Notes under the pieces: model-generated
What the model was told of the DNA's origin: nothing
Databases searched by the model: none
The model's input: the letters and a program-made list of their open reading frames with translations, nothing else
Part shown: positions 18,813 to 28,522 of the stretch, one piece after another
How the letters are laid out: each line of letters opens with the position of its first letter
Numbering within the stretch: position 1 is the stretch's first letter
Assembly (NCBI RefSeq): GCF_001613305.1
Contig: NZ_BDCC01000053.1
Location: forward strand, 62,001-126,000
DNA: 64,000 bases
From: Nocardia vaccinii NBRC 15922
Lineage (GTDB): Bacteria > Actinomycetota > Actinomycetes > Mycobacteriales > Mycobacteriaceae
Direction of reading: 5' to 3'
Translations under genes and position numbers: made by a program

Positions 18813-19721
18813 TCACATCGGCCGCTGCGTGCGGATCACATCGGCGAGCTGTTCGTAATCCTCGGTACGCGCGGTGGACCCGCGGAATACCAGCCCGAGC
18901 GTGCGCCCCGGGGCCGGCGCGCCGAATCGGGCGATCCGCAATGGGCCGCGGGCGGTTTCGGCCGCCACGGCCATCTCCGGGATCAACGTGACACCCAAAC
19001 CGCCTGCGACACACTGCACGACCGTCGACAGCGAGGCGGCCCGGGTGTCCCCCACCGGCCCCGGGCGCACGTCTTGGGCGCGACACAGATCCAGGGTCTG
19101 ATCCCGCAGACAGTGCCCCTCGTCCAGGAGCAGCAGTGGCAACTCGTCCAGTACGGCGGGCGAGAGGCCGGTGCGCCCGGACAATTCGTCCCCCTCGGGC
19201 ACCACGAGGACGAATTCCTCACTGTAGAGCGGAATTTCGAGCATGCCGCGGGTATCTGACGGCAGCGCGAGCAATGCCACGTCCAGGATGCCGCTGCGCA
19301 GTCCGTCGAGCAGCCGCGTGGTCTGGTCCTCGATGACGTGCGGCACCATCGCCGGGAATCGGCGGCGCAGTTCCGGCAGCACGGCGGGCAGCACATAGGG
19401 CGCAACCGTGGGAATGATGCCCAGCCGCACCGTGCCGCCGAGTCCGTCGCCGACCGCGGAGGCGATGAACCGGTCGGCCGCCTCGAGCGTCGCCATCGCT
19501 TGCGGCAACAACCGTTTACCCGCCGCGGTCACCAGAACTCGACGCGTACTGCGTTCGATCAGCTGCAGTTTCAGGCCGTTTTCCAACGATGCCAACGACT
19601 GCGATAGCGTGGGCTGGCTCACGTTCAATCGCGCGGCCGCCGTGCCGAAGTGGCGATACTCGGCGATCGCCACGAACGCACGCAGCTGTGACAGGGTGGG
19701 CTGATAAGTCTGATCAGTCAC
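18813..19721 (-). CDS. oxyR: Hydrogen-peroxide-sensing LysR regulator OxyR
   Basis: 302 residues from a GTG at 19721. An N-terminal LysR helix-turn-helix (FGTAAARLNVSQPTLSQSLASLE, about 25-47) precedes the regulatory domain with the redox pair Cys204 and Cys213 in GHCLRDQTLDLC. The nine-residue spacing equals that of the E. coli OxyR Cys199-Cys208 disulfide. It is transcribed divergently from ahpC-ahpD, the classic actinobacterial arrangement, so it should activate the peroxidase genes under peroxide stress and control itself from the 112-base shared region. The frame is open upstream to 19907, but that part overlaps the ahpC promoter and is not coding-like. Confidence 0.93.
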   Translation of the reverse strand: MTDQTYQPTLSQLRAFVAIAEYRHFGTAAARLNVSQPTLSQSLASLENGLKLQLIERSTRRVLVTAAGKRLLPQAMATLEAADRFIASAVGDGLGGTVRLGIIPTVAPYVLPAVLPELRRRFPAMVPHVIEDQTTRLLDGLRSGILDVALLALPSDTRGMLEIPLYSEEFVLVVPEGDELSGRTGLSPAVLDELPLLLLDEGHCLRDQTLDLCRAQDVRPGPVGDTRAASLSTVVQCVAGGLGVTLIPEMAVAAETARGPLRIARFGAPAPGRTLGLVFRGSTARTEDYEQLADVIRTQRPM

Positions 19722-19833
19722 GCCTATCAGTGTAGTGCGACTGATCACGTTTACCTTTTGCCCGGCTGCGGGCAAGATCACGAGGTAGATACCTCCGCAC
19801 GGCAATCCCGACAACGAAGGAGAAGGAGACAGC
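19722..19833. promoter_or_regulatory. oxyR-ahpC divergent control region with LysR-type inverted repeat
   Basis: The region between the divergent oxyR and ahpC starts contains an exact inverted repeat, ATCAG (19726-19730) and CTGAT (19741-19745), separated by ten bases. That is the symmetry and spacing expected of a LysR-type binding site. A second self-complementary CTGATCAG lies just inside the oxyR start (19709-19717 area), suggesting extended OxyR contact. The ahpC ribosome site is a doubled GAAGGAGAAGGAG. Confidence 0.6.
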
Positions 19834-20421
19834 ATGGCTCTGCTGACCATCGGCGACCAATTCCCCGCATACAACCTCACCGCAGTGATCGGCGGTGACC
19901 TGTCCAAGGTCGACGCGAAGCAGCCCGACGACTACTTCACCCAGGTCAGCAGCGACGACTACGCCGGCAAGTGGCGCGTGGTGTTCTTCTGGCCCAAGGA
20001 CTTCACGTTCGTGTGCCCGACCGAGATCGCCGCGTTCGGCAAGCTGAACGAGGAGTTCGCCGATCGTGACGCCCAGGTGCTCGGCGCCTCGGTCGACAAC
20101 GAGTTCGTGCACTTCCAGTGGCGGGCCCAGCACGAGGATCTCAAGACCCTGCCGTTCCCGATGCTCTCGGATATCAAGCGTGAACTCGCCACTGCCACAG
20201 GCGTTCTCAACGCCGACGGCGTGGCCGATCGCGCCACGTTCATCATCGACCCGAACAACGAGATCCAGTTCGTCTCGGTCACCGCCGGTTCGGTGGGCCG
20301 CAACGTGGACGAGGTGCTGCGCGTGCTCGACGCACTGCAGTCCGACGAGCTGTGCGCGTGCAACTGGAAGAAGGGCGACCCGACCATCAACGCCGGCGAG
20401 CTACTCGCCGCGAGCGTCTGA
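19834..20421 (+). CDS. ahpC: Peroxiredoxin AhpC
   Basis: 195 residues, full length for the actinobacterial family. The peroxidatic cysteine is Cys61 in FTFVCPTE, and the C-terminus carries Cys174 and Cys176 in ELCACNWKKG. These three positions are the same as in M. tuberculosis AhpC, which uses all three in its catalytic cycle. It reduces hydrogen peroxide, organic peroxides and peroxynitrite in the cytoplasm, with AhpD (24 bases downstream) as its reductant. Expression is probably OxyR-driven. Confidence 0.96.
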   Translation: MALLTIGDQFPAYNLTAVIGGDLSKVDAKQPDDYFTQVSSDDYAGKWRVVFFWPKDFTFVCPTEIAAFGKLNEEFADRDAQVLGASVDNEFVHFQWRAQHEDLKTLPFPMLSDIKRELATATGVLNADGVADRATFIIDPNNEIQFVSVTAGSVGRNVDEVLRVLDALQSDELCACNWKKGDPTINAGELLAASV

Positions 20422-20445
20422 CCGAACCCCGAGGAGTTATCGGCT

Positions 20446-20985
20446 GTGACCGTCGAGAACCTGAAGAACTCACTCCCCGAATACGCCAAGGACCTCAAGC
20501 TCAATCTGTCGTCCATCGCGCGTTCGACCGTACTCAGCGAACAGCAGCTGTGGGGCACCCTGCTGGCCTCGGCGGCCGCCACCCGCTCGGCGGTCACGTT
20601 GCGTGAGATCGCCGAGGAGGCCGCCGACACGCTGTCGGCGGAGGCGTACAACGCCGCCCTCGGCGCGGCCTCGATCATGGGCATGAACAACGTGTTCTAC
20701 CGGGGTCGTGGATTCCTGGAGGGCCGGTACGACGATCTGCGCGCCGGACTGCGGATGAACATCATCGGCAATCCGGGCGTGAACAAGGCCGATTTCGAGT
20801 TGTGGTCCTTCGCGGTCTCCTCGATCAACGGCTGCCAGCACTGCCTCGAGGCGCACGAGAACACCCTGCGCGAGGCCGGCGTCTCGCGTGAGGCGATCTT
20901 CGAGGCGCTGCGCGCGGCGGCGATCGTCGCGGGCGTCGGACAGGCGGTGCAGTCCACCGAGGCCCTCGCCGCAGCCGCGGTCTGA
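20446..20985 (+). CDS. ahpD: Alkylhydroperoxidase AhpD
   Basis: 179 residues from a GTG with GAGGAG nine bases upstream. The CxxC pair is Cys130/Cys133 in NGCQHCLEAHE, with Glu118 and His137 completing the known AhpD proton-relay set at the same numbering as the M. tuberculosis enzyme. AhpD accepts electrons via lipoylated dihydrolipoamide succinyltransferase and reduces AhpC. It forms an operon with ahpC. A long inverted repeat follows at 21021-21053. Confidence 0.95.
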   Translation: MTVENLKNSLPEYAKDLKLNLSSIARSTVLSEQQLWGTLLASAAATRSAVTLREIAEEAADTLSAEAYNAALGAASIMGMNNVFYRGRGFLEGRYDDLRAGLRMNIIGNPGVNKADFELWSFAVSSINGCQHCLEAHENTLREAGVSREAIFEALRAAAIVAGVGQAVQSTEALAAAAV

Positions 20986-21020
20986 TACCGCGAGCTATCC
21001 AGCGTCGCAGCACATCTCGC

Positions 21021-21053
21021 GATGGCCGCGTACTCGACGAGTGCGCGGCCATC
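21021..21053. terminator. Near-perfect inverted repeat between convergent ahpD and DUF5134 gene
   Basis: Arms GATGGCCGCG and CGCGGCCATC pair exactly, and the interior ACTCG/CGAGT continues the pairing around a single central base, giving about 16 pairs over 33 bases. It lies between two convergent stop codons (20985 and 21078), where a bidirectional terminator is expected. No T-tract follows, as is usual in this GC-rich group. Confidence 0.6.
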
Positions 21054-21077
21054 GGCGTGTTCACGGCCCGGCGCGAC

Positions 21078-21686
21078 TCAGCTCGACGCCGCGGCGACGA
21101 GCATGAAGGCGGTGCCCAGATCCATCACCACGTGCGGGATCACCGTGGCCGGGGTCATGTCATGCCCAATCGCATGGCGCAGAAGCGATTTCGGGCCGGG
21201 AACGAACATCAGGACGGCGTCCAGGACGAACAGGGCCGCGAGCACGAGCATCGGGACGACCGATGCGCTGTGCGCAGGGTTCCCGCTCATACTCATCTCG
21301 TGCCCGGACATGGACCACAGCATCGCCGCGACCGCCACCAGGTGATACCCGATCGTCGCGGCCCGCGCGGGTCGGCAGTCACCGTTGCGCCAAGCACGCA
21401 CCCGTTCGACGAGCACCGCCGCGTACACCACCGTCATCGCGGTGAGTACGCCACGCAGGGCGTCCGGCGCGGCGGCCATCGGGAAGACCAGCATCGCCGA
21501 CATCACCAGGCACATCAGCAGATGCGCGGCATCGGATTCGTGATCGGCGACCGCTCCCGACGCACGATCACTTGCACCGCCGGGGGCGAAGACCGGGAGT
21601 CTGCCCGCGACCAGGACCGCCGCGAGCACGAAACCCGCCACGATCCCCCAGCGCAGCACAGTGTATTCCGCCACGAAACCACCCAC
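21078..21686 (-). CDS. DUF5134-like integral membrane protein
   Basis: 202 residues with about six hydrophobic helices (roughly 12-27, 55-75, 80-96, 110-127, 143-160, 182-200). The HLLMCLVMSAMLVFPM stretch and the histidine/methionine-rich segment SMSGHEMSMSG are typical of the mycobacterial DUF5134 family; the His/Met richness suggests, without proving, an affinity for copper or other soft metals. It is convergent with ahpCD. No function is known. Confidence 0.65.
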   Translation of the reverse strand: MGGFVAEYTVLRWGIVAGFVLAAVLVAGRLPVFAPGGASDRASGAVADHESDAAHLLMCLVMSAMLVFPMAAAPDALRGVLTAMTVVYAAVLVERVRAWRNGDCRPARAATIGYHLVAVAAMLWSMSGHEMSMSGNPAHSASVVPMLVLAALFVLDAVLMFVPGPKSLLRHAIGHDMTPATVIPHVVMDLGTAFMLVAAASS

Positions 21687-21785
21687 ACCCCACCGCCTTC
21701 CCGCGACGCGCGCACGCCTTCGTCCATGCTCGCATCCCGCGACGGGTCAGGGCAGCCTTTCATCCGGGCGCGCGGTGCGCCGGCC

Positions 21786-23009
21786 TCAGCCCAGGGCGCG
21801 CCCGAAGGCCGCCGCCAACTCCGCGACCTGCTGTTCGGTGATGACGAAAGCCGGCGAGATCTGCAATGCGCCCTGACCTGCCGCACGCGCAGAAACGCCC
21901 TGGGCGCGAAGGGCTTTCACCATCGCGGGCCCCTCGGCCGGATCGGCAAGCTGCACCGCGGCGACCGCGCCGAGACCACTGCGCACCTCGGCCACCTGAG
22001 GATGCGCCGCCAGCGGCGAGAAATGTTCGTGCAGCAGCGATTCCAGATTCTTACTGGCGTCGATCAGATTCTCGCGTTCGAGAATATCGAGGTTGGCCAT
22101 CGCGGCCGCGGCGGCGCCGGCATGGCCGCCGTAGGTGTAACCGTGCCGGAACCAGACGCCTCCGGAGTAGAACGGCTCGGCCACCCGGGGCGCGGCGAAG
22201 ACCGCACCCATCGGAAGGTAGCCGGAAGTCAAACCCTTGGCCGTCGTCATCAGATCGGGTTCGAGCCCGAAACGCGTCGAGGCGAACCAGGATCCGCCGA
22301 TGCGGCCGAATCCGGTGACGACCTCGTCGGCGACGAAGAGGATGTCGTTCTCCCGGCAGATGCGTCGCACCTCGGCCAGGTAGCCCTCCGGTGGCAGATA
22401 CACCCCGCCAGCGCCGATGATCGGCTCGCAGAAGAACGCGGCGATGCGGTCCGCTCCGACCTCCTCGACGAGTGCGGCCAGCGAGCCGGCGTCATCCCAT
22501 TCCACGGTCCGCGCGTCCGGGACGAGCTCGCCGTAGCCCGCGCGGTTCGGCGCGATACCGCCCAGAGCCGTTCCGGCGTAATGCATTCCGTGGTAGGCCA
22601 GACGCCGGCCGACGATCAGGGTCTTGTCCGGCTCACCCGTCTCGTGCCAGTACCGCCGCGCCAGTTTGGCGGCGGTGTCGACCGAATCGGATCCACCGGA
22701 AGTGAACATGATCTTGCTGCCGGGCACAGGAGCCAGTTCGGCGAGACGTTCGGCCAGTTCCCGTGTGACCGGCGCGGTGATATCGCCGAAATTGGAGTAG
22801 TGCGCCAGGGTGGACAGCTGGGCGGCGACCGCGTCGGCGATCTCGCGGCGGCCGTGGCCGACGTTGGTGAACCAGAGCCCGGCCGTGGCGTCGAGATAAC
22901 GAGTACCCGCCTCATCCCAGATGTAGGCCCCTTCGCCACGCGCCACCACGAAGGCGCCGTCCCGCTCGACCGCGCCCATATCGGCGAATCCGTGCCACAG
23001 CGATCCCAT
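21786..23009 (-). CDS. Class III pyridoxal-phosphate aminotransferase
   Basis: About 407 residues from an ATG at 23009 with AGAGGAG five bases upstream (the open frame to 23333 is ignored). Class III features: the cofactor-phosphate region FTSGGSDSVDTAAKLAR, LAYHGMHY, the aspartate motif ILFVADEVVTGFGRIG and the PLP lysine in TTAKGLTSGYLPMGA. It resembles omega-amino acid:pyruvate or putrescine/beta-alanine-type transaminases; the donor cannot be settled. A role in polyamine breakdown would fit the genome's polyamine operon but it lies 14 kb away. Confidence 0.85.
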   Translation of the reverse strand: MGSLWHGFADMGAVERDGAFVVARGEGAYIWDEAGTRYLDATAGLWFTNVGHGRREIADAVAAQLSTLAHYSNFGDITAPVTRELAERLAELAPVPGSKIMFTSGGSDSVDTAAKLARRYWHETGEPDKTLIVGRRLAYHGMHYAGTALGGIAPNRAGYGELVPDARTVEWDDAGSLAALVEEVGADRIAAFFCEPIIGAGGVYLPPEGYLAEVRRICRENDILFVADEVVTGFGRIGGSWFASTRFGLEPDLMTTAKGLTSGYLPMGAVFAAPRVAEPFYSGGVWFRHGYTYGGHAGAAAAAMANLDILERENLIDASKNLESLLHEHFSPLAAHPQVAEVRSGLGAVAAVQLADPAEGPAMVKALRAQGVSARAAGQGALQISPAFVITEQQVAELAAAFGRALG

Positions 23010-23196
23010 GTCCGGCTCCTCTCGTCCACACCACCGGCGGCCGTCCGTCACCGGCCCCGCGCGAGGCCAGACTACCCGCGAGTACGACCGCCGGCGCGCG
23101 GCGCGAACGCCGCCCGGCATGATCGTCGCCCCGACCGGCAGGGCCCGATAACCGGTGGCGGACCCGGGGGATGAATTCGCTAGGCTGGAGGATGCA

Positions 23197-26100
23197 ATGA
23201 CCAGGACCGCCGCCACAACACGCGAGCTCCGTACCCGCCTGGCCGAACTCTCGATCCGCGACGAACACCGGTTACGGCGACGGCTCGACAAGGCCCGTGG
23301 CGGCGACCTCGCCGATATCGAGAACGAGATCACCGCCGCCGAGGGCCGTATCGCCGCCCGCCGCGCCGCCGTCCCGCAGATCCGCTATCCCGAACAGTTG
23401 CCCGTCTCCGCGCGCCGGGACGATATCGCCGCGGCCATCGCGGCACATCAGGTGGTCGTCATCGCCGGCGAGACCGGTTCGGGTAAGACCACCCAGATTC
23501 CGAAGATCTGCCTGGAGCTGGGTCGAGGCATTCGCGGCACGATCGGCCACACCCAGCCGCGCCGCCTGGCGGCCCGCACCGTCGCCGAACGCATCGCGGA
23601 GGAACTGGGCACCGAACTCGGCGATGTGGTCGGCTACACGGTCCGGTTCACCGATCAGGCCTCCGATCGGACCCTGGTCAAACTGATGACCGACGGCATC
23701 CTGCTCGCCGAGATCCAGCGCGACCGGATGCTGCGCCGCTACGACACGATCATCATCGACGAAGCACACGAGCGCAGCCTCAACATCGATTTCCTGCTCG
23801 GCTACCTGAAACAGCTGCTGCCCAAACGCCCGGACCTGAAGGTCGTCATCACCTCGGCGACCATCGATCCGGACCTGTTCGCCCGCCACTTCGGCACGCA
23901 GGCACCGGCGGAACAGTCCGGCACCGCCTCGATCGGCCCGGACACCTCCGCGGGAACCATCGACGTGCAGCCCGCGGAGGCTGCCACACCGGCCGTCGGA
24001 ATGGGCTCCGATTCAACAGCACAGCAGACCGATCGGCCCGAAACCGAGCTCCTGAACATCCGAGCTTCACAATCTTCCGTCACCCCAACGAACGGGGACG
24101 GCGCGGATTCGGCCGACGATGCGACAGCGATCGCTGGGGACGCCGCGCGCCCCGACTCCGATTCGGCGGCGAGGCAAGCGAGACAACGGGCGAGTGAGTC
24201 ACCGAGCGCCGAGGAATCGCAACTACGCCGGAACGACGACGCAGCTTCAGGCGGGGCGCGGGTCGATGGCGGCTCGAAGGGGTCCGGGAGCGCACCGGGC
24301 GAACCCTGGCCGCACCCGGAGGCCGGCCGGTCGATTCGGCAGGTGCCCAGCCCCGGTGCCACGGCAGCCGCACCGGTCGAGAGCGGAAACGGCACGGGTC
24401 TGTCCGGCGCGCCCGCGGAATCGAGCGCGACGGTGCTGACCGCTGCGCCGATCGTGGAAGTCTCCGGGCGGTCGTTTCCGGTGGAAGTGCGGTACCGGCC
24501 GTTATCGCTCGAAATGCCGGTCACCTCCGAGGATCTCGATGACGAGGACACCGAGATCGTGGACCGGGATCCGACCGATGCCATCGGCGACGCGGTCCGC
24601 GAACTGCTCACCGAAGGGGACGGGGACATCCTGGTGTTCCTGTCCGGGGAACGCGAAATCCGCGATGCCGCGGACACATTGCGGGATATGCGGTTGCCAC
24701 GGACCGAGATTCTGCCGTTGTACGCGCGGTTGTCGGCGGCCGAACAGCATCGGGTGTTCGAACCGCACACCGGGCGGCGGGTGGTGCTGGCGACCAATGT
24801 CGCGGAGACCTCGCTGACCGTGCCGGGCATTCGCTACGTCATCGATCCGGGCACCGCGCGCATCTCGCGATATTCGTTGCGCACCAAGGTGCAACGGCTG
24901 CCGATCGAACCGATCTCGCAGGCTTCGGCCCGGCAGCGGTCGGGTCGATGCGGCCGCGTCGCGGACGGCATCGCGATCCGGTTGTACTCCGAGGAGGATT
25001 TCGAATCACGTCCGAAATTCACCGAACCCGAGATTCTGCGCACGAATCTGGCTGCGGTCATTCTGCAGATGACAGCACTGGGTTTGGGCGATATCGAGAG
25101 TTTCCCGTTCGTCGAGCCGCCCGACAGCCGCGCCATCCGCGACGGTGTCGCGCTGCTGGAGGAGCTCGGCGCGCTGACCCGCCGCGACGATCGAGACCGC
25201 GCGGGCGCGGCATCCGGTAGGGCCCTGGCGCTGACTCCGATCGGCCGCGAGATGGCGCAGATCCCGGTGGATCCGCGGATGGCCCGCATGCTGGTCGAAG
25301 CACAGCGCGGCGGCTGCCTGTCCGAGGTGCTCGTCATCGTGGCCGCGCTGTCCATCCAGGACGTCCGCGAGCGTCCCGTCGAGCACCAGCAGGCCGCCGA
25401 CGCACAGCACGCGCGCTTCACCGTCGAGGGTTCGGATTTCCTGTCCTACCTGCGCCTCTGGGACTATCTGCGGGAACAGCGAAAAGCACTGTCCACCAAT
25501 CAGTTCCGCCGGATGTGCCGCGACGAGTTCCTGCACTACCTGCGTATCCGCGAGTGGCAGGACCTGCACGGCCAACTCCGCACAATCACCCGCGGCCTGG
25601 GCTGGTACCCGGACGCCGAATCTGAGGACGCCGCAACGGTATCCGGCGAGCGAGGTCGCGAACTTCGGGGAGCGGGAGCCTCCGACCGACACCGAGGTTC
25701 GCGGACACCGGAGTCCGGCAATGGCTCCGGAGCCCGCCGATCCCGTTCCGGCACAGGCAGTTCCGCTCGCCACCGAGTCTCCCCGGCGCCGGACCTCGCG
25801 GCCGGCAACGACCGCGAACCACGCTCGGGCAACTCTCGGCCGGCGAACGCCGATACGCAACCGGGCGGCAGCAGCGGCAGCACATCGAGCGGGTACTCCA
25901 CCGACAACGAACGCTCGTCCGACAGTGCCGAATCCACCCGGATGGGTCGCGGACCACAACGTCCCGGCAAGGCCGGACGTGACAACGATTCCCGTTCGGG
26001 TGCCGGCAAATCCGCATCCCGCGACGGGGCACAACGGGACGCCGAGACTCGAGGCCGGCTGGAAGCCCCGGGAGACCACGGGCGGCGAGACAATGACGCC

Positions 26101-28302
26101 GAGGGCTCCGGTCGGCGCGGCCGGTCGGGCGGTAAACGCGAATCCGGGCGCGAACGGAGCGGTGTGCAGCGTGCCGGCCGGGCGGACATACTGGCCGCGA
26201 ACGCGCCGGAGCCGGACGGGCTGCCGTGGGATGTGACGTCGATTCATCAGGCGCTGCTCGCGGGGATGCTGTCGCATATCGGGGTGCGTGAGGCGGAGAC
26301 GCGGGAATTCCTCGGGGCGCGCAATGCCAAGTTCATGATCTTCCCGGGATCGTCGCTGGCGAAGAAACCGCCACGGTGGGTCATGGCGGCCGAACTCGTG
26401 GAGACGTCGCGGCTGTGGGGCCGCACCGCGGCCCGGATCGAGCCGGAATGGGCCGAGCGGCTGGCCGGGGATCTGGTCAAACGCACGTATTCCGAACCAC
26501 ATTGGTCCGCCAAACGGGGTGCGGCCGCGGCGTACGAGCGGGTGACGCTGTACGGAATCCCGCTGGTGGTGCAGCGGCGGGTGGAATTCGGCCGCATCGA
26601 CCCAGAATTGTCGCGCGAGCTGTTCATCCGGCATGCCCTGGTACAGGGCGAATGGCAGACGCGGCACGAGTTCTTCGCGCGCAATCGCGAATTGCTGGAG
26701 GACGTGGCAGATCTGGAACATCGGGCGCGCCGCCGCGACATCCTCGTCGACGATCAGGTGCTGTTCGATTTCTACGACGAGCGGATTCCCGCCGACGTCG
26801 TGTCGGTCCGGCACTTCGACAGCTGGTGGCGCACCCAGCGGCGCAAGGAACCGAATCTGCTGGACTTCACCGCCTCGACCGTGGTGAACGACGATGCGGC
26901 CGTATTGGATCCGGCCGCCTACCCGGACGGCTGGCGGCAGGGTGAGCTGAGTTTCCCGCTCACCTATCAGTTCGAACCCGGACAGGCCGACGACGGTGTC
27001 ACCGCGCACATCCCGGTCGCCCAGTTGGCGCATGTCCGGGCCGTCGGCTTCGACTGGCTGGTGCCGGGGATGCGCGAGGAGCTCGCGGCGGCGTGGATCA
27101 AGACCCTTCCGAAACATCTGCGCCGCAGTGTGGTTCCGGCGCCCGATTTCGCCCGAGCGGCCCTGGCACAGCTGACCCCGCGCGCCGAACCGCTGCGAAC
27201 CGGGCTGGCCCGGGAACTGTCCCGGCTCGGTTCGGTGACCGTCAGGCCCGCGGACCTGAATCCCGCCGCGCTGCCGGACCATCTGCGGATGACCTTCGCC
27301 GCCACGGCCCCCGACGGCACGATCGTGGACCGCGACAAGGATCTGGCCGCGCTGAAAACCCGCCTGGCAGACCAGGTCTCGAAGTCCGTCGCGCGGGCCA
27401 CCGCCGCCGCGGAACGTCCGGCGAGCACGGTGTGGACCTCGGAATCGCTGGGCGCCCTGCCACCGACGGTGCGCCGGGAGGTGGGCGGGCAGACCATCAC
27501 CGGCTATCCGGCACTGGTTCCCGAAGGCACGGGTGTCGCGGTGCGGGTACTGGCCTCGCCCGCGGCACAGGCCGCCGCCATGCGCACCGGCACGCGGGTG
27601 CTGCTGCTGAACCAGCTGCCCGCCTCGGCTCGCGCGGCCACCGCCGGGCTCTCCCCCGCCGATCGCCTTGCGCTGAGCCAGAATCCTTCCGGTTCGCTGG
27701 ATGCGTTGATCGAGGACTGCCGGGCCTGCGCAGCGGACGAGTTGGTCGCCGAGAACGGTGGTCCGGTCCGGGGCCCCGAAGAATTCAAGGCGTTGGTCGA
27801 GCGTATCCGCCCGCAGTTCGGTGCGGCGGTGGCCCGCATCGTGCGGCTGGTGGTTCCGGTCCTCACCCAGGCTCACCACGTGCGCGGCGCACTGGCGAGC
27901 ACCGCCGATCGCGAGATCGCCGAGGATGTCCGACATCAGCTGGACGACCTGGTATTCGCCGGATTCGTCACCGAATTCGGCAGCGCGCGCTTGCGTGAGC
28001 TTCCTCGCTACCTGCAGGCCGCCGTATTGCGCCTGGAGGCATTGCCCGCCTCGGCGACCCGCGACCGCCAGGGCATGGCCGAACTCGACCGCGTGCACGC
28101 CGCCTACCAGCGGCTCCTCGACGCGCTCCCCGAAGCACGCCGCACGGGCCGCGACGTCACCGAGATCTGGTGGATGATCGAGGAACTGCGCGTCAGCCTC
28201 TTCGCCCAGCAGCTCGGCACCCCGTATCCGGTGTCGGCCAAGCGAATCGAACGAGCCATCACCGCCGTCCGCACCGCCCCGGCCGCCCGCCGCACACACT
28301 GA
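23197..28302 (+). CDS. hrpA: ATP-dependent RNA helicase HrpA with two large low-complexity insertions
   Basis: 1,701 residues from an ATG with GGAGG seven bases upstream. DEAH/RHA motifs are intact: GETGSGKTTQIP (about 91), IIIDEAHERS (about 187), TSATI, LATNVAETSLTVPG, and QRSGRCGR. The C-terminal third (after GLPWDVTSIHQALLAG) is the HrpA-specific region. Two segments do not belong to the family fold. One of about 180 residues (genome 23890-24450) sits between RecA domain 1 and the APIVEVSGRSFPV strand. One of about 190 residues (25615-26190) precedes the C-terminal domain. Both are rich in Ser, Gly, Arg, Glu and Pro and look disordered. HrpA acts on mRNA and stalled ribosomes in other bacteria. 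Confidence 0.9.
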   Translation: MTRTAATTRELRTRLAELSIRDEHRLRRRLDKARGGDLADIENEITAAEGRIAARRAAVPQIRYPEQLPVSARRDDIAAAIAAHQVVVIAGETGSGKTTQIPKICLELGRGIRGTIGHTQPRRLAARTVAERIAEELGTELGDVVGYTVRFTDQASDRTLVKLMTDGILLAEIQRDRMLRRYDTIIIDEAHERSLNIDFLLGYLKQLLPKRPDLKVVITSATIDPDLFARHFGTQAPAEQSGTASIGPDTSAGTIDVQPAEAATPAVGMGSDSTAQQTDRPETELLNIRASQSSVTPTNGDGADSADDATAIAGDAARPDSDSAARQARQRASESPSAEESQLRRNDDAASGGARVDGGSKGSGSAPGEPWPHPEAGRSIRQVPSPGATAAAPVESGNGTGLSGAPAESSATVLTAAPIVEVSGRSFPVEVRYRPLSLEMPVTSEDLDDEDTEIVDRDPTDAIGDAVRELLTEGDGDILVFLSGEREIRDAADTLRDMRLPRTEILPLYARLSAAEQHRVFEPHTGRRVVLATNVAETSLTVPGIRYVIDPGTARISRYSLRTKVQRLPIEPISQASARQRSGRCGRVADGIAIRLYSEEDFESRPKFTEPEILRTNLAAVILQMTALGLGDIESFPFVEPPDSRAIRDGVALLEELGALTRRDDRDRAGAASGRALALTPIGREMAQIPVDPRMARMLVEAQRGGCLSEVLVIVAALSIQDVRERPVEHQQAADAQHARFTVEGSDFLSYLRLWDYLREQRKALSTNQFRRMCRDEFLHYLRIREWQDLHGQLRTITRGLGWYPDAESEDAATVSGERGRELRGAGASDRHRGSRTPESGNGSGARRSRSGTGSSARHRVSPAPDLAAGNDREPRSGNSRPANADTQPGGSSGSTSSGYSTDNERSSDSAESTRMGRGPQRPGKAGRDNDSRSGAGKSASRDGAQRDAETRGRLEAPGDHGRRDNDAEGSGRRGRSGGKRESGRERSGVQRAGRADILAANAPEPDGLPWDVTSIHQALLAGMLSHIGVREAETREFLGARNAKFMIFPGSSLAKKPPRWVMAAELVETSRLWGRTAARIEPEWAERLAGDLVKRTYSEPHWSAKRGAAAAYERVTLYGIPLVVQRRVEFGRIDPELSRELFIRHALVQGEWQTRHEFFARNRELLEDVADLEHRARRRDILVDDQVLFDFYDERIPADVVSVRHFDSWWRTQRRKEPNLLDFTASTVVNDDAAVLDPAAYPDGWRQGELSFPLTYQFEPGQADDGVTAHIPVAQLAHVRAVGFDWLVPGMREELAAAWIKTLPKHLRRSVVPAPDFARAALAQLTPRAEPLRTGLARELSRLGSVTVRPADLNPAALPDHLRMTFAATAPDGTIVDRDKDLAALKTRLADQVSKSVARATAAAERPASTVWTSESLGALPPTVRREVGGQTITGYPALVPEGTGVAVRVLASPAAQAAAMRTGTRVLLLNQLPASARAATAGLSPADRLALSQNPSGSLDALIEDCRACAADELVAENGGPVRGPEEFKALVERIRPQFGAAVARIVRLVVPVLTQAHHVRGALASTADREIAEDVRHQLDDLVFAGFVTEFGSARLRELPRYLQAAVLRLEALPASATRDRQGMAELDRVHAAYQRLLDALPEARRTGRDVTEIWWMIEELRVSLFAQQLGTPYPVSAKRIERAITAVRTAPAARRTH

Positions 28303-28522
28303 GTTCGCCTACGCCGCCTGGCCACCGCCGCGGGAACACCGGCCCCGGCTCCTGACGAAACCGGACCTCAAGGCGCATCCGCACTTCGCCGGATCGGGCC
28401 GAGGCGGTGCGACTCGAGTCCGACCGCGATGACGTGGGCTGGTTCCAGCCTGGCCGGACCGGACCCGCGACCGAGCCGCGGTGGAACAGCGGCTGGCATA
28501 CACACCGACATATCGTGGTGCG

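Noticed and set aside
25006..28299. 1,097-codon open frame on the minus strand across hrpA
   Set aside because: It is the high-GC shadow of the hrpA reading frame; its translation is Arg/Gly/His-rich without motifs, while the plus frame carries full helicase motifs.
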